The notes under the pieces were generated by a model. That model saw nothing but the letters and a program-made list of their open reading frames with translations. It had not been told where the DNA came from and did no database searches. Below are positions 16,801 to 25,827 of a stretch of DNA of 64,000 nt, one piece after another (position 1 is the stretch's first letter; each line of letters begins with the position of its first letter). Location: NCBI GenBank assembly GCA_900469345.1, contig UBWZ01000015.1, positions 1-64,000 on the forward strand, given 5' to 3'. The DNA comes from Hyphomicrobiales bacterium (lineage in GTDB: Bacteria > Pseudomonadota > Alphaproteobacteria > Rhizobiales > Rhizobiaceae). Made by a program: the position numbers and the translations under genes.

Positions 16801-19800
16801 GTATGTCAGCCAGTCGGCCGAGACAGAGGACCGGCTGTTCGTGCCGGAGCCGGTGTCGGTGGAACTGCGCAAGATCGCCCGGCGCACCTGGCGCTATTTC
16901 GAAACCTTCGTGACGCTGGAGCAGAACTACCTGCCGCCGGACAACTTCCAGGAGCGTCCGGAGCCGATCGTCGCCAAGCGGACCTCGCCCACCAATATGG
17001 GCGTCTACCTGCTGTCGACGATTTCGGCGCGCAGCTTCGGCTGGATCAGCTTCACCGACACGATCGAGCGCATCGAGCAGACCATCTCGACCATCGAGCG
17101 GATGGAGAAGTTCCGCGGCCACCTCTACAACTGGTACCATACGGATACGCTGAAGCCGCTCGGCCCGCGCTACATCTCGGCGGTCGACAGCGGCAATCTC
17201 GCCGGCCATCTGATCGCCATCTCGTCGGCCTGCCGCATCTGGGCGGAAGCGCCGCCGGCGCACCTGCAAGGCAATCTCGACGGTATCGGCGACGTGACCG
17301 GCATTCTTGCCGAGGCGCTGAAGGCGCTGCCCGACGACCGCAAGACTGTGCGGCCGCTGCGGCGCCGGCTCGAGGAGCGGATTGCCGGCTTCGGCAACGC
17401 GCTGGCAGCCGTCAAGCGCGAGCACGAATTCGCCTCCATCCGCATCATCAACCTGGCGGTGCTGGCCCGCGACATCCAGAAGCTCGCCTTCAACCTGGAC
17501 CACGAGGTCCGCTCGTCGCAGAGCGACGAAGTCACCAAGTGGGCCGGTTCGCTGGTCGCCGTCTGCGAAGCGCATATTTCCGACAGCGTGTTCGACAACG
17601 GCAATGTCGAGCAGTTGCGCAACCGCCTGGTCAGCCTGCGCGACCGGACGCGGACGCTCGCCTTCTCGATGGAATTCGGCTTCCTGTTCCGCAAGGAACG
17701 GCGGCTGCTGTCGATCGGCTACCGGGTGGACAGCAACGAGCTCGACGAAGCCTGCTACGACCTGCTCGCCTCCGAATGCCGCCTGACCAGCCTGTTTGCG
17801 ATCGCCAAGGGAGACCTGCCGACGGAACACTGGTACCGGCTCGGTCGCCAGGTCGTGCCGATCGGCGCCCAGGGTGCGCTCGTGTCCTGGTCGGGCTCGA
17901 TGTTCGAATACCTGATGCCGCCGCTCGTCATGCAGGAGCGTCAGGGCGGCATTCTCAACCAGACGAACAATCTGGTGGTGAAGGAACAGATGAACCACGG
18001 TCGCCGGCTCGGCACGCCGTGGGGCATTTCGGAAGCGGCGTTCAACGCCCGCGACCATCTGTTCAACTACCAGTACACGAACTTCGGCGTGCCGACGCTC
18101 GGCCTCAAGCGCGGCCTTGGCCAGAACGCGGTCATCGCGCCCTACGCCTCCATTCTCGCCAGCCAGTACGATCCGGTCGCCGCGGCGGAGAACCTCAACG
18201 AGCTGCGCGCGCTCGGCGCGCTCGGCATGTACGGCTTCCACGATGCGGTCGACTTCACGCCGACCCGCGTGCCGGACGGCAAGCGCTGTGCAGTAGTCTA
18301 CAACTATTATGCCCACCACCACGGCATGTCGATCGCGGCTATCGCCAACGTGGTGATGAACGGAATGCTGCGCGAGCTCTTCCACGCCGACCCCGTGATC
18401 GAGGCGGCCGAACTGCTGCTGCAGGAAAAGGCGCCGCGTGACATTCCGGTGATGAGCGCCAAGCACGAGGAAACACCCGGCAAGGGCCAGGGCGAACTTC
18501 TGCATCCGGAAGTGCGCACCATCACCAACCCGGCGACCAAGGACCGCGAGCTGGTGCTTCTGTCCAACGGCCACTATTCGATCATGCTGACAGCGGCCGG
18601 CTCCGGCTATGCCCGCTGGAACGGCCTGTCGGTGACTCGGTGGAAGCCCGACCCGACCGAAGACCGGTGGGGCCAGTTCATCTTCCTGCGCGATACGACC
18701 ACCGGCGACTGGTGGTCGGCGACGGCCGAACCGCGGCGCGCCGAGGGCGAAGTCACCAAGGCCGTGTTCGGCGACGAGAAGGCCGAGTTCCACAAGACGG
18801 TCGGCGATCTCACCAGCACGGTCGAGGTCATCGTCGCCACCGAGCACGATGCCGAAGGCCGGCGCGTCACCCTGCTCAACATGGGCAGCGAGGACCGCTT
18901 CATCGAGCTCACCTCCTACCTCGAGCCGGTGCTGGCCGCCGAGGACGACGACAACGCCCATCCGGTGTTCTCGCGGATGTTCATCCGCACCGAGATCGGC
19001 AAGCGCGGCGACGTGATCCGCGCCTGGCGCAACAAGCGCAGCCCGAGCGATCCGGACATGGTGATCGCGCACCTGGCGGCCGACAATGCCGGCTCAGGGC
19101 GTCCGACAGAGTTCGAGACCGACCGCCGCAACTTCATCGGCCGTGGTCGCAGCCTGGCGGAGGCAGCCGCCTTCGATCCGGGCGCGACGCTCTCGAACAC
19201 CGATGGCTTCACGCTCGATCCGATCCTGTCGCTGCGCCGCACGGTCCGCGTTCCGGCCGGCAAGAAGGTGAGCGTCGTGTTCTGGACGATCGCCGCACCG
19301 AAGCGGGAAGAACTCGATCAGGCGATCGAACGCTACCGCCACCCGGAATCGTTCCAGAGCGAACTGACGCAGGCCTGGACCCGCACGCAGGTGCAGATGC
19401 GCCATCTCGGCGTCTCGTCCCAGGATGCGGCGGCGTTCCAGAACCTCGCCCGCTACCTGATCTATCCCGACATGCAGTTGCGCGCCGACCAGGCGACGAT
19501 CCAGACCGGTTTGCAGCCGCAATCGGCGCTGTGGCCGTCGGCGATTTCGGGCGACTTCCCGATCTTCACGCTGCGGATCAACGACGACAACGACATGCCG
19601 GTCGCCAAGGAAGCCATCGCGGCGCAGGAATACCTGTATTCGCGCGGCATGATCGCCGATCTGGTGGTGTTCAACGAGCGGGCTGCCTCCTATGCGCAGG
19701 AGATGCAGCACGGCATCGAATACCTGACCGAAAACGCGCGTCGGACCGGCCAGCAGGAAGGCCAGCGCCAGCACGTCTTCTCGCTGCGCCGCGATATCCA

Positions 19801-22351
19801 GGACGAGGCGGCATCCGAAGGGCTGATCGCGGCGTCCCGCGTCGTCCTGCATGCCCGCAACGGCAAGATCATCGACCAGCTCAACCGGACGACGTCGATC
19901 TTCGCGCCGCCGAAGGACCAGGAGATCGAACTCGACCGGCGGCCGCTCACCAAGGGCGAGCTGTTTTCGGCTGCCGCGGAGGCGGTGGAAGAACCGGCGG
20001 ACCTCGACTTCTGGAACGGCTATGGCGGGTTTTCCAAGGACGGCAGCGAGTACGTGGTGCGCCTGCGCGGTGGCCAGTCGACGCCGAGCCCGTGGGTCAA
20101 CGTCATCTCCAACGAGAATTTCGGTTTCCACGTCTCGGCGGAGGGGGCCGGCTTTACCTGGGCGAAGAACTCGCGCGACTATCAGCTGACCCCGTGGAGC
20201 AACGACCCGGTCATCAACCGTCCGGGCGAGACGTTCCACGTCTGCGATCTGGGCAGCGGTGTGGTGACGACGCCGTTCGCGGCGCTGTCGCGAGACCCGG
20301 CGGCCCGTTTCGAGGCCCGTCACGGGCTTGGCTATTCCGTCTTCACGGCGGAGCAGGACGGATTGACGCTCGAGCTGACGCAGACCGTCGACCGGACCCG
20401 CGCGGCAAAGCTGTCGCATCTGAAACTGCGCAACACGGGCAGCGAGGCCCGCAAGCTTCGCGTCTACGGCTATGCGGAATGGCTGCTCGGCAGCAATCCG
20501 CAGCGGTCCATCCCGTTCATCCTGGCGCAGAGAGACGATGACACGGGCACGGTGTTCGCCACCAACCCCTTTAGCATCGAGCATCACCGGTTTGCCTTCA
20601 TGGCGATGAAGCAACGCCCGTCCGGCTTCACGACGAGCCGCCGGGAGTTCATCGGCCGCTTCGGCTCTGCCGCGATGCCCGCCGCCGTCGTTTCCGGTTC
20701 GGACCTCAAGGGTTCGCTCGATCTTGACGGCGACCCTTGCGCCGCGCTCGCCTACGATCTGGAACTCGCGCCCGGCGAAGAGAAGGATGTCACCTTCTTC
20801 CTCGGCGACGCCGCGACGAAGGAAGAGGCGCAGGCGCTGGTCGGCGAACTGCGTGCCGGGACGTTCGAGACGATGCTTGCCGCCAATCGCGGTTTCTGGT
20901 CCGACTTTACCGGTCGCCTGAAGATCGACACGCCGGACAAGTCGATGGACAACCTCGTCAATCACTGGCTGCCCTACCAGGCGCTCGGCTGCCGGATCAT
21001 GGCCCGCACGGCGTTCTACCAGGCGTCCGGGGCATCCGGCTTCCGCGACCAGCTGCAGGATACGCTGGCCTTCCTGCTCTACGAACCGGCGCTTGCCCGC
21101 CGCCAGATCCTGACCGCGGCCTCGCGCCAGTTTCCCGAAGGCGACGTGCAGCATTGGTGGCTGCCCGGCAGCGGCGCGGGTGTGCGCACCCACATTTCCG
21201 ACGACGTCGTCTGGCTCGCTTATGCGGCGCACCAGTACATCGCCTCGACGGGCGACGCCTCGCTGCTCGACGAGCCGGTCCACTTCCTCAGCGGCCCGGT
21301 GCTCGAAAAGCACAAGCACGACTCGTTCTTCCAGCCGGAGATCTCGCAGCAGACGGCGAGCGTCTACGAACATGCCGCCAAGGCACTCGACCTTGCGGTG
21401 TCTCGCACCGGCGATCTCGGCCTGCCGCTGATCCTCGGCGGCGACTGGAACGACGGCATGAACCGGGTCGGCGCCGGCGGACGCGGCATGAGTGTCTGGC
21501 TCGGCTGGTTCCTGGCGTCCGCCCTGCGCAGCTTCATCGGCTATGCGAGCGAGCGCAACGACCGGGCGCGCGTTGAAAAGTGGTCTGCCCACCTCGACAC
21601 GCTGAAGCAGGCGATCGAGAAATCGGGCTGGGACGGCACCTACTATCGGCGCGGCTACTACGACGACGGCTCGCCGCTCGGCTCGACCCTCAGCGACGAA
21701 TGCAAGATCGATTCGCTGGGTCAGTCGTGGAGCGTGCTGTCCGGCGAAGGCGATGCGATGCGGTCCGGCCAGGCCATGGACGCGGTGCTCGAACAGCTGG
21801 TGGACCCGGAGACGGGGATCATCCGCCTCTTCACCCCGGCCTTTGAGGAGACCCGCAAGGACCCGGGTTACATCAAGGGCTATCCGCCCGGCGTGCGGGA
21901 AAACGGCGGGCAGTATACGCACGCGGCCATCTGGGTGGTCATGGCGCTTGCCGGGCTGAAGCGGGGCGACGATGCCTGGAAGTGCTTCCAGCTGCTCAAT
22001 CCCGTCAACCACGCCCGCGACCGTGCGGCGGCCGATATCTACCGGGTCGAACCCTATGTGGTCGCCGCCGACGTCTACGGCGAAGGCCCCTATAGCGGCC
22101 GCGGTGGCTGGAGCTGGTACACCGGCTCGGCCGGCTGGCTCTACCGCGCCGCCGTCGAAGGCATTCTGGGGATCAAGCGGCAGGGCGACCGGCTGTTCGT
22201 CAATCCGGTCCTGCCGAGCGCCTGGGACGGGTTCAGCGCCGAACTGACGATCGATGGCCAGACCTATGCCATCAAGGTGGCCGGCGGCAACGTCACCATC
22301 AACGGCGATGCCGTCGACGCCGAACAGGGTCATTTGCTGGCGGGGAGGTAA
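13880..22351 (+). CDS. ndvB: Cyclic beta-1,2-glucan synthase NdvB/ChvB
   Basis: Giant inner-membrane enzyme, 2823 residues, that builds cyclic beta-1,2-glucan from UDP-glucose; its length matches the 2.8 kDa-residue class of NdvB, ChvB and Brucella Cgs. Membrane helices occur near residues 410-460 and again at about 810-1000. The GT84 glycosyltransferase domain between them has the nucleotide-sugar motif TLDADT (Asp623, Asp625) and RQHRW at 769-773. A long middle glucoamylase-like region follows, then a C-terminal GH94 phosphorylase-like domain with the catalytic-acid motif GGDWNDGMN, which sets ring size in known homologues. Known roles are osmotic adaptation, motility and plant infection. 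It is convergent with ndvA and followed by a perfect terminator. The frame is intact. Confidence 0.98.
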   Translation: MSVENLPSASSRENEVKQIDHNDSIRATYFTMEDLRTAGEKLGQEGVSALPGFVPFDFFKRHEENEKEILRVYRSTAVDVDAGASITPAAEWLLDNYYIVEEAIQEVRRDFPRKFYRQLPSMLVGGTEMPRALALAWLYVAHTHSSVTRETLASIVEGLQTGEPLEIGELWALPSFIRFVLIENLRRIASRVDRSRNMRRRANDVADEIIRLNDESASASVLERVENLADDNTFISQFLYRIRNASQTSGFAIAWLEKRLERAGTDVDAVMQAEQSRLSSGNVTMGNIIKSLRLIDDTEWSVWFEDVSQIDKIFRERTDYEALDFGSRNAYRNRVEKLARLSKKSETDVAKIAIGLAEEAAASNPDTRETNVGAFIVGRRRRELETAVGYQPTMLQRIVRQVRKLNWFSVAGPVILFTVAAMALAGWFLVHSAIPLPIVFFFLLMFSLPASEGATGLFNTLVTYVVKPARLVGYEFKEGIPGEARTLVVVPCLITDRDTVDELVRNLEVHYLANPHGEIFFALLSDWRDSKIEETDADLEILDYAKREIAALNGRYSSEPKARFYLLHRRRLFNPAEDAWMGWERKRGKLHELNLLLRGDRDTTYLPGANMVPSNVQYVMTLDADTRLMREAVTKLVGKMHHPINRPVIDPVTNRVVEGYGLMQPRVTPSLTTGKEASVFQRVFSVGRGLDPYVFTVSDVYQDLTGEGSFTGKGLYHVDAFEASLKGRIDENSVLSHDLLEGSFARCALITDVELVEDFPVRYEVEVSRQHRWARGDWQLLPYIADPNRGVTALGIWKMVDNLRRSLTPIAWFFASVLGWYFMDPFGALIWQILLIFSLFVAPTISLLTGLLPRSTDIVPRAHFYSVWSEVRSANAQVALRIVFIADSACIMTDAIARSLYRLFFSRKLMLEWKTAASIQSSAQGSPADYYRAMWHAPALAVLSILLSALPGDNAFLVGIPFAILWILSPLVAWYVSQSAETEDRLFVPEPVSVELRKIARRTWRYFETFVTLEQNYLPPDNFQERPEPIVAKRTSPTNMGVYLLSTISARSFGWISFTDTIERIEQTISTIERMEKFRGHLYNWYHTDTLKPLGPRYISAVDSGNLAGHLIAISSACRIWAEAPPAHLQGNLDGIGDVTGILAEALKALPDDRKTVRPLRRRLEERIAGFGNALAAVKREHEFASIRIINLAVLARDIQKLAFNLDHEVRSSQSDEVTKWAGSLVAVCEAHISDSVFDNGNVEQLRNRLVSLRDRTRTLAFSMEFGFLFRKERRLLSIGYRVDSNELDEACYDLLASECRLTSLFAIAKGDLPTEHWYRLGRQVVPIGAQGALVSWSGSMFEYLMPPLVMQERQGGILNQTNNLVVKEQMNHGRRLGTPWGISEAAFNARDHLFNYQYTNFGVPTLGLKRGLGQNAVIAPYASILASQYDPVAAAENLNELRALGALGMYGFHDAVDFTPTRVPDGKRCAVVYNYYAHHHGMSIAAIANVVMNGMLRELFHADPVIEAAELLLQEKAPRDIPVMSAKHEETPGKGQGELLHPEVRTITNPATKDRELVLLSNGHYSIMLTAAGSGYARWNGLSVTRWKPDPTEDRWGQFIFLRDTTTGDWWSATAEPRRAEGEVTKAVFGDEKAEFHKTVGDLTSTVEVIVATEHDAEGRRVTLLNMGSEDRFIELTSYLEPVLAAEDDDNAHPVFSRMFIRTEIGKRGDVIRAWRNKRSPSDPDMVIAHLAADNAGSGRPTEFETDRRNFIGRGRSLAEAAAFDPGATLSNTDGFTLDPILSLRRTVRVPAGKKVSVVFWTIAAPKREELDQAIERYRHPESFQSELTQAWTRTQVQMRHLGVSSQDAAAFQNLARYLIYPDMQLRADQATIQTGLQPQSALWPSAISGDFPIFTLRINDDNDMPVAKEAIAAQEYLYSRGMIADLVVFNERAASYAQEMQHGIEYLTENARRTGQQEGQRQHVFSLRRDIQDEAASEGLIAASRVVLHARNGKIIDQLNRTTSIFAPPKDQEIELDRRPLTKGELFSAAAEAVEEPADLDFWNGYGGFSKDGSEYVVRLRGGQSTPSPWVNVISNENFGFHVSAEGAGFTWAKNSRDYQLTPWSNDPVINRPGETFHVCDLGSGVVTTPFAALSRDPAARFEARHGLGYSVFTAEQDGLTLELTQTVDRTRAAKLSHLKLRNTGSEARKLRVYGYAEWLLGSNPQRSIPFILAQRDDDTGTVFATNPFSIEHHRFAFMAMKQRPSGFTTSRREFIGRFGSAAMPAAVVSGSDLKGSLDLDGDPCAALAYDLELAPGEEKDVTFFLGDAATKEEAQALVGELRAGTFETMLAANRGFWSDFTGRLKIDTPDKSMDNLVNHWLPYQALGCRIMARTAFYQASGASGFRDQLQDTLAFLLYEPALARRQILTAASRQFPEGDVQHWWLPGSGAGVRTHISDDVVWLAYAAHQYIASTGDASLLDEPVHFLSGPVLEKHKHDSFFQPEISQQTASVYEHAAKALDLAVSRTGDLGLPLILGGDWNDGMNRVGAGGRGMSVWLGWFLASALRSFIGYASERNDRARVEKWSAHLDTLKQAIEKSGWDGTYYRRGYYDDGSPLGSTLSDECKIDSLGQSWSVLSGEGDAMRSGQAMDAVLEQLVDPETGIIRLFTPAFEETRKDPGYIKGYPPGVRENGGQYTHAAIWVVMALAGLKRGDDAWKCFQLLNPVNHARDRAAADIYRVEPYVVAADVYGEGPYSGRGGWSWYTGSAGWLYRAAVEGILGIKRQGDRLFVNPVLPSAWDGFSAELTIDGQTYAIKVAGGNVTINGDAVDAEQGHLLAGR

Positions 22352-22377
22352 CCTCCGGCACCCGACGTCCTGAACAA

Positions 22378-22411
22378 AAAGCCCCGGAAACCAGATGGTT
22401 TCCGGGGCTTT
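22378..22411 (+). terminator. ndvB terminator
   Basis: Perfect 15-bp stem AAAGCCCCGGAAACC (22378-22392) / GGTTTCCGGGGCTTT (22397-22411) with an AGAT loop, 26 bp after the ndvB stop. A-run before and T-run after make it usable from both sides. Confidence 0.95.
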
Positions 22412-22877
22412 CGTTTGGCTCTAGGTTCGCATGAAGGATCTCCCCTGTCAGAACACGCGCAGCATGAGGCACCGCGACGGAAAACCGTTGCGGCCGAAGC
22501 TTGGGCAGGCGGGCAGTGCGATGGTGGTGGTGGATGGTGTCAGAATGTCTGCCCGCCCGATCTCAAGCGTCCCGGTGGCGATGCGGAGGGTCCGAATTCC
22601 GTATCCCGTTCCGGCGGAGGAGTTCGCCCTGACAGCGCTCCTCCCGCCTTCGACCATCATCTCGCGCCGGATCTTGATCCTGAGGCATCCGGCTCGCGAC
22701 CCGGCTCCCCGCTTGATGACGGACTAATCCTACCGCCGGTGCGCGGGAGGGGGACGACGACCGCGTGCGATTTTCCCCAGGTCGTTGATCGGACGAGACG
22801 TTTTTGCAGGCCAGGGGACCGCTCGTCCCCGGCTGTGGCGCGTGTGACAGGGAAGACGCTTGCCGGGACGCCGAGGT
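22412..22877. other. Long gap between convergent ndvB and ndvA
   Basis: 466 bp beyond the ndvB terminator and before the ndvA stop, longer than convergent genes need. No gene is certain. The best candidate is a minus-strand frame of 70 codons from an ATG at 22660 to a TGA at 22448; it has high GC at third positions and could be opened from further upstream, but it has no clear ribosome site and no family I recognise. A hairpin GTCCCC/GGGGAC lies near 22815-22830. A small RNA is also possible. Confidence 0.35.
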
Positions 22878-24659
22878 TCAGGTCGGGCTCGGCAGGGCTT
22901 CGAGCACCTTTGCCTTCTTGTCGGCCTCGTCGTCGTCGGCCAGAAGGCCGCTGGTGCGCAGCAGCGAGGCGAAGCGCCCGCCGCTCTGGCTGAGCTCGTC
23001 ATAGCTGCCGACTTCGGCGATGCGGCCGTTTTCCAGGAAGATCACCTGGTTGGCGTCGCGCACCGTCGACAGGCGGTGGGCGATGATGAAGGTCGTGCGG
23101 TTTTCTCGCAGACGGTCGATCGCCACCTTGACGCGCGCCTCGGTCTCGACGTCGAGCGCGCTCGTCGCTTCGTCGAGCACCAGGATCGGCGCGTTCTTGA
23201 GGATGGCCCGGGCGATCGCGATGCGCTGCCGCTCGCCGCCCGACAGGCGATTGCCGCGCTCGCCGACCGTGGTGCTGTAGCCATTCAGCCGGCTCTCGAT
23301 GAATTCGGCGGCCGCCGCGGCCTCTGCGGCGCGGGCCACGTCCTCTTCGGTCGCGCCCTCGCGACCGAGCCTGATATTGTCGCTGATCGACCGGTTGAGA
23401 AGGCCGGCATCCTGGAAGACGGTGGCGATGGAATTGCGCAGCGACTTGCGGGTGACCCGGGCGATATCGGTGCCGTCGATCAGGATCTTGCCGCCCTGCG
23501 GTTCGTAGACCCGCTGCAGGAGGTTGATCAGCGTCGTCTTGCCGGCGCCTGTCGGTCCGACGATGGCGACCGTTTCGCCGGCCCTAGCCAGGAAGGAGAT
23601 GTTGTGGACGCCCTGGCTTGTATTGGCAAAGCCGAAGGTCACGTCCCGGAATTCCACGTCGCCCTGGACATTGCCGAGATCGATCGCATCGGCCGGCTCG
23701 GCGCGCTCCTCGACCGAATCCTCCAGCGCGAAGAAATCCTCAAGCTTGGCGCGGGCCTCGAAGATCTGGTTGGCGAACTGACGCAGCAGGTCGAGACGGC
23801 CGATCAGCAGGTTGGCAAAGCCGATGAAGGCAACGACGTCGCCGACCCGGATCTGGCCCTTCTGGACCAGCAGCGTTCCGATCACCAGGATGACGCCCAT
23901 CGACACCGTCGAGGCGGTGCGGTTGAGGGCGCCAGCGAGCGCCCACCAGTCCAGCACCGGATACTGGGCGGCCAGCAGATCCTTGGTGTAGTCCTTGAGT
24001 GCCCGCGTCTCGGCCTCGATGCGGTTGTAGCTGTGCAGCACGGAGACGTTGCTGATGGAATCGCTCACATGCGAAAATACCGCATGGTAGTGGCCTTCGA
24101 CCGAAGCCTGGCCTTCCTTGGTGCGGTTCATCACCGTCACGCCGATGATCCAGTAAAGGACGCTGAGAACGAGCAGCACGAGGCTGAGGCGCCAGTCCAT
24201 CGAGATGGCGGTGGGAATGAGCAGGACCAGCGCGACGGCGGTGGCCAGATGCGTGCGCATGAATTCCAGCCACAGACCGAACAGGCTTTCGGACGCGCGC
24301 AGCAGCGTATGCAGGGCGTTCGAGGTTCCACGCTGGTGGTGCCAGGACAGCGGCATCGAGATGATGCGTCCGAAGGCTTCCGTCAGCAGCGAAGCGCGCC
24401 TGCCATGGGCGAGCCTGTCGGCTTCGCGGGCCACCAGGACGTAGGCGATCGTGTTGAACAGTCCGAAGCCCGCCCAGGCCAGCAGCCAGTTGGTGACATT
24501 GCCGTTCGAGGATATGGCGTCGATGATGCGGCCGAACAGAACCGGCTCGGCAATGGTGATGACAGCCAGCACGATGTTGGCGATGACGACAGCGGTCACA
24601 CGCCATTTGTTTTTGGAAAGATACTTCAGCGCTCGGGCGTAAACCTGGAACAGGGTCAA
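22878..24659 (-). CDS. ndvA: Cyclic beta-1,2-glucan exporter NdvA/ChvA
   Basis: Half-transporter of the ABC exporter type, 593 residues: six membrane helices in the first 320 residues (ABC_membrane domain), then the nucleotide-binding domain with Walker A GPTGAGKT, Q-loop VFQDAGLLNRS, signature LSGGERQR, Walker B ILVLDEATSALD and H-loop IAHRLS. The N-terminus MTLFQVYARALKYLSKNKW and the overall length match NdvA/ChvA. It moves cyclic glucan made by NdvB into the periplasm as a homodimer. The convergent ndvA/ndvB arrangement is the classical one in rhizobia and agrobacteria. Confidence 0.97.
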   Translation of the reverse strand: MTLFQVYARALKYLSKNKWRVTAVVIANIVLAVITIAEPVLFGRIIDAISSNGNVTNWLLAWAGFGLFNTIAYVLVAREADRLAHGRRASLLTEAFGRIISMPLSWHHQRGTSNALHTLLRASESLFGLWLEFMRTHLATAVALVLLIPTAISMDWRLSLVLLVLSVLYWIIGVTVMNRTKEGQASVEGHYHAVFSHVSDSISNVSVLHSYNRIEAETRALKDYTKDLLAAQYPVLDWWALAGALNRTASTVSMGVILVIGTLLVQKGQIRVGDVVAFIGFANLLIGRLDLLRQFANQIFEARAKLEDFFALEDSVEERAEPADAIDLGNVQGDVEFRDVTFGFANTSQGVHNISFLARAGETVAIVGPTGAGKTTLINLLQRVYEPQGGKILIDGTDIARVTRKSLRNSIATVFQDAGLLNRSISDNIRLGREGATEEDVARAAEAAAAAEFIESRLNGYSTTVGERGNRLSGGERQRIAIARAILKNAPILVLDEATSALDVETEARVKVAIDRLRENRTTFIIAHRLSTVRDANQVIFLENGRIAEVGSYDELSQSGGRFASLLRTSGLLADDDEADKKAKVLEALPSPT

Positions 24660-24967
24660 CTCTGGGTACCTTCTATCTATGCGGGTCGTTCATCGATGCA
24701 TTGTTTATAGGCCGGAAACGGCAAATCCGAGACCAAAAAATACAAGAAATCTGTGATTTCGGGTGAAAATGTTCCCGGTGTTCGCGGTTTGCGCCGGCCC
24801 CGGGAACTGCAGGCCGGGACCCCGGTTAGGCGCGACACAATGCCCTTTCCTGCGAGATCTTGCTGTCAACCTTCAACTCTTGATAAGTATGGTGACTCAT
24901 TATCACGATCCCGCAATCGTTACGATTTCAAGCAAAGTGGTTTCATCATGAAGGAAGTGCGCCGGGG
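24660..24967. other. Divergent region, ndvA / luxR-type gene
   Basis: 308 bp, no convincing gene; an open frame ending at 24977 (TGA overlapping a GTG start of the regulator) has no ribosome site. On the plus strand GGAAC (24803-24807), 16 bases and GGTT (24824-24827) resemble the general-stress promoter seen at three other places in this window, with G for C in the -10. Further down there is a small dyad, ACGAT (24905-24909) / ATCGT (24916-24920). The region is markedly AT-richer from 24870 to 24945. Confidence 0.45.
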
Positions 24968-25714
24968 GTGGTCGTGAGCATCCAGTCGATCGTCCAGTTC
25001 CTGATCCTCGCAGGAGAATCCGAGTCCGAAGATGAGGTCAAACATCATCTCGAGACCCTGCTTCTAGCCTATGGTTTCCGGTTTTACGGCCTTCGGTTGC
25101 ACCAGAGGCCACATCACGAAAGTGTCGAGTCGGCCGTCATGAGCCGCTGGCCGGAGGGCTGGAGCGAGTTGTATGCGGCACGCAAGTACGTTCTCATCGA
25201 TCCGACCATCCGCACGCTGAGCACGGCCCAGCGTCCGTTCCGCTGGATGGACGCCGTGATCGCGCTCAGAAGCGACCCCCAGAGAGCCCGGATGGACCGG
25301 ATGATGCAGGAGGCGGGTCGCGTCGGCCTGCACGACGGCTACGTCTTTCCCGTGCATGGCCGCAACGGTCTGCTCGGCAGCATGACCATCGGCGGCGATG
25401 CCCTCGATCTGTCGCCCGCGGAGGTTGCCCTGTTCCAGTCGGCGGCCAGGCTCGGCTTCTGGCGGGTGATGGAAATCCGCGGCGAGGCCAACGCCCTGGA
25501 GCAGTCGGCGCAGGTCGATACGCAGCTTACCCGGCGCGAGATGGAGGTCATCAAGCTTCTCGCCGACGGCCTGACATCGCACGAGATCGCCAAGGAACTG
25601 ACCATCTCCAACCACACGGTCGACTGGTACATCAACGGGTTGCAGGAAAAGCTCAAGGCCCGCAATCGCCAGCACGTGGTGGCGCTCGCCTTCCGGCTGG
25701 GCCTCGTCGCCTAG
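24968..25714 (+). CDS. LuxR-family regulator with autoinducer-binding domain (orphan)
   Basis: Transcription factor of 248 residues: N-terminal autoinducer-binding domain (about 20-160) and C-terminal LuxR-type HTH (about 180-245, TRREMEVIKLLADGLTSHEIA). The residues that bind acyl-homoserine lactone in TraR are conserved with the same spacing: W65, Y69, D78, P79 and W93. No luxI-type synthase is in the window, so it is an orphan or 'solo' receptor, or answers a synthase elsewhere. The start is unclear: GTG at 24968 or 24974, both without a strong ribosome site. It stands between ndvA (divergent) and pyc (downstream, 113 bp), and could regulate either; that is inference. Confidence 0.88.
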   Translation: MVVSIQSIVQFLILAGESESEDEVKHHLETLLLAYGFRFYGLRLHQRPHHESVESAVMSRWPEGWSELYAARKYVLIDPTIRTLSTAQRPFRWMDAVIALRSDPQRARMDRMMQEAGRVGLHDGYVFPVHGRNGLLGSMTIGGDALDLSPAEVALFQSAARLGFWRVMEIRGEANALEQSAQVDTQLTRREMEVIKLLADGLTSHEIAKELTISNHTVDWYINGLQEKLKARNRQHVVALAFRLGLVA

Positions 25715-25827
25715 CGTCATTTCGCATTTCGGACGCGATTGCGTCGATTTAGGGCTTGCCTAATTTCAGTGATATTGATCTCCTGCGCTGCAGCATTTTC
25801 TCGTGCTGGTGCCTGGGGAGGTCCGCT

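Noticed and set aside
14102..22333. Several very long minus-strand frames opposite ndvB
   Set aside because: Mirror frames of a GC-rich gene; the plus strand has one continuous 2823-residue frame with GT84 and GH94 motifs.
22810..22833. ndvA terminator from the GGGGAC/GTCCCC hairpin
   Set aside because: On the ndvA strand it is followed by A residues rather than T residues and lies 45 bp beyond the stop.
24753..24977. A 74-codon frame ending in the start codon of the LuxR-type gene
   Set aside because: No ribosome site and no protein-like features; the stop-start overlap is probably chance.
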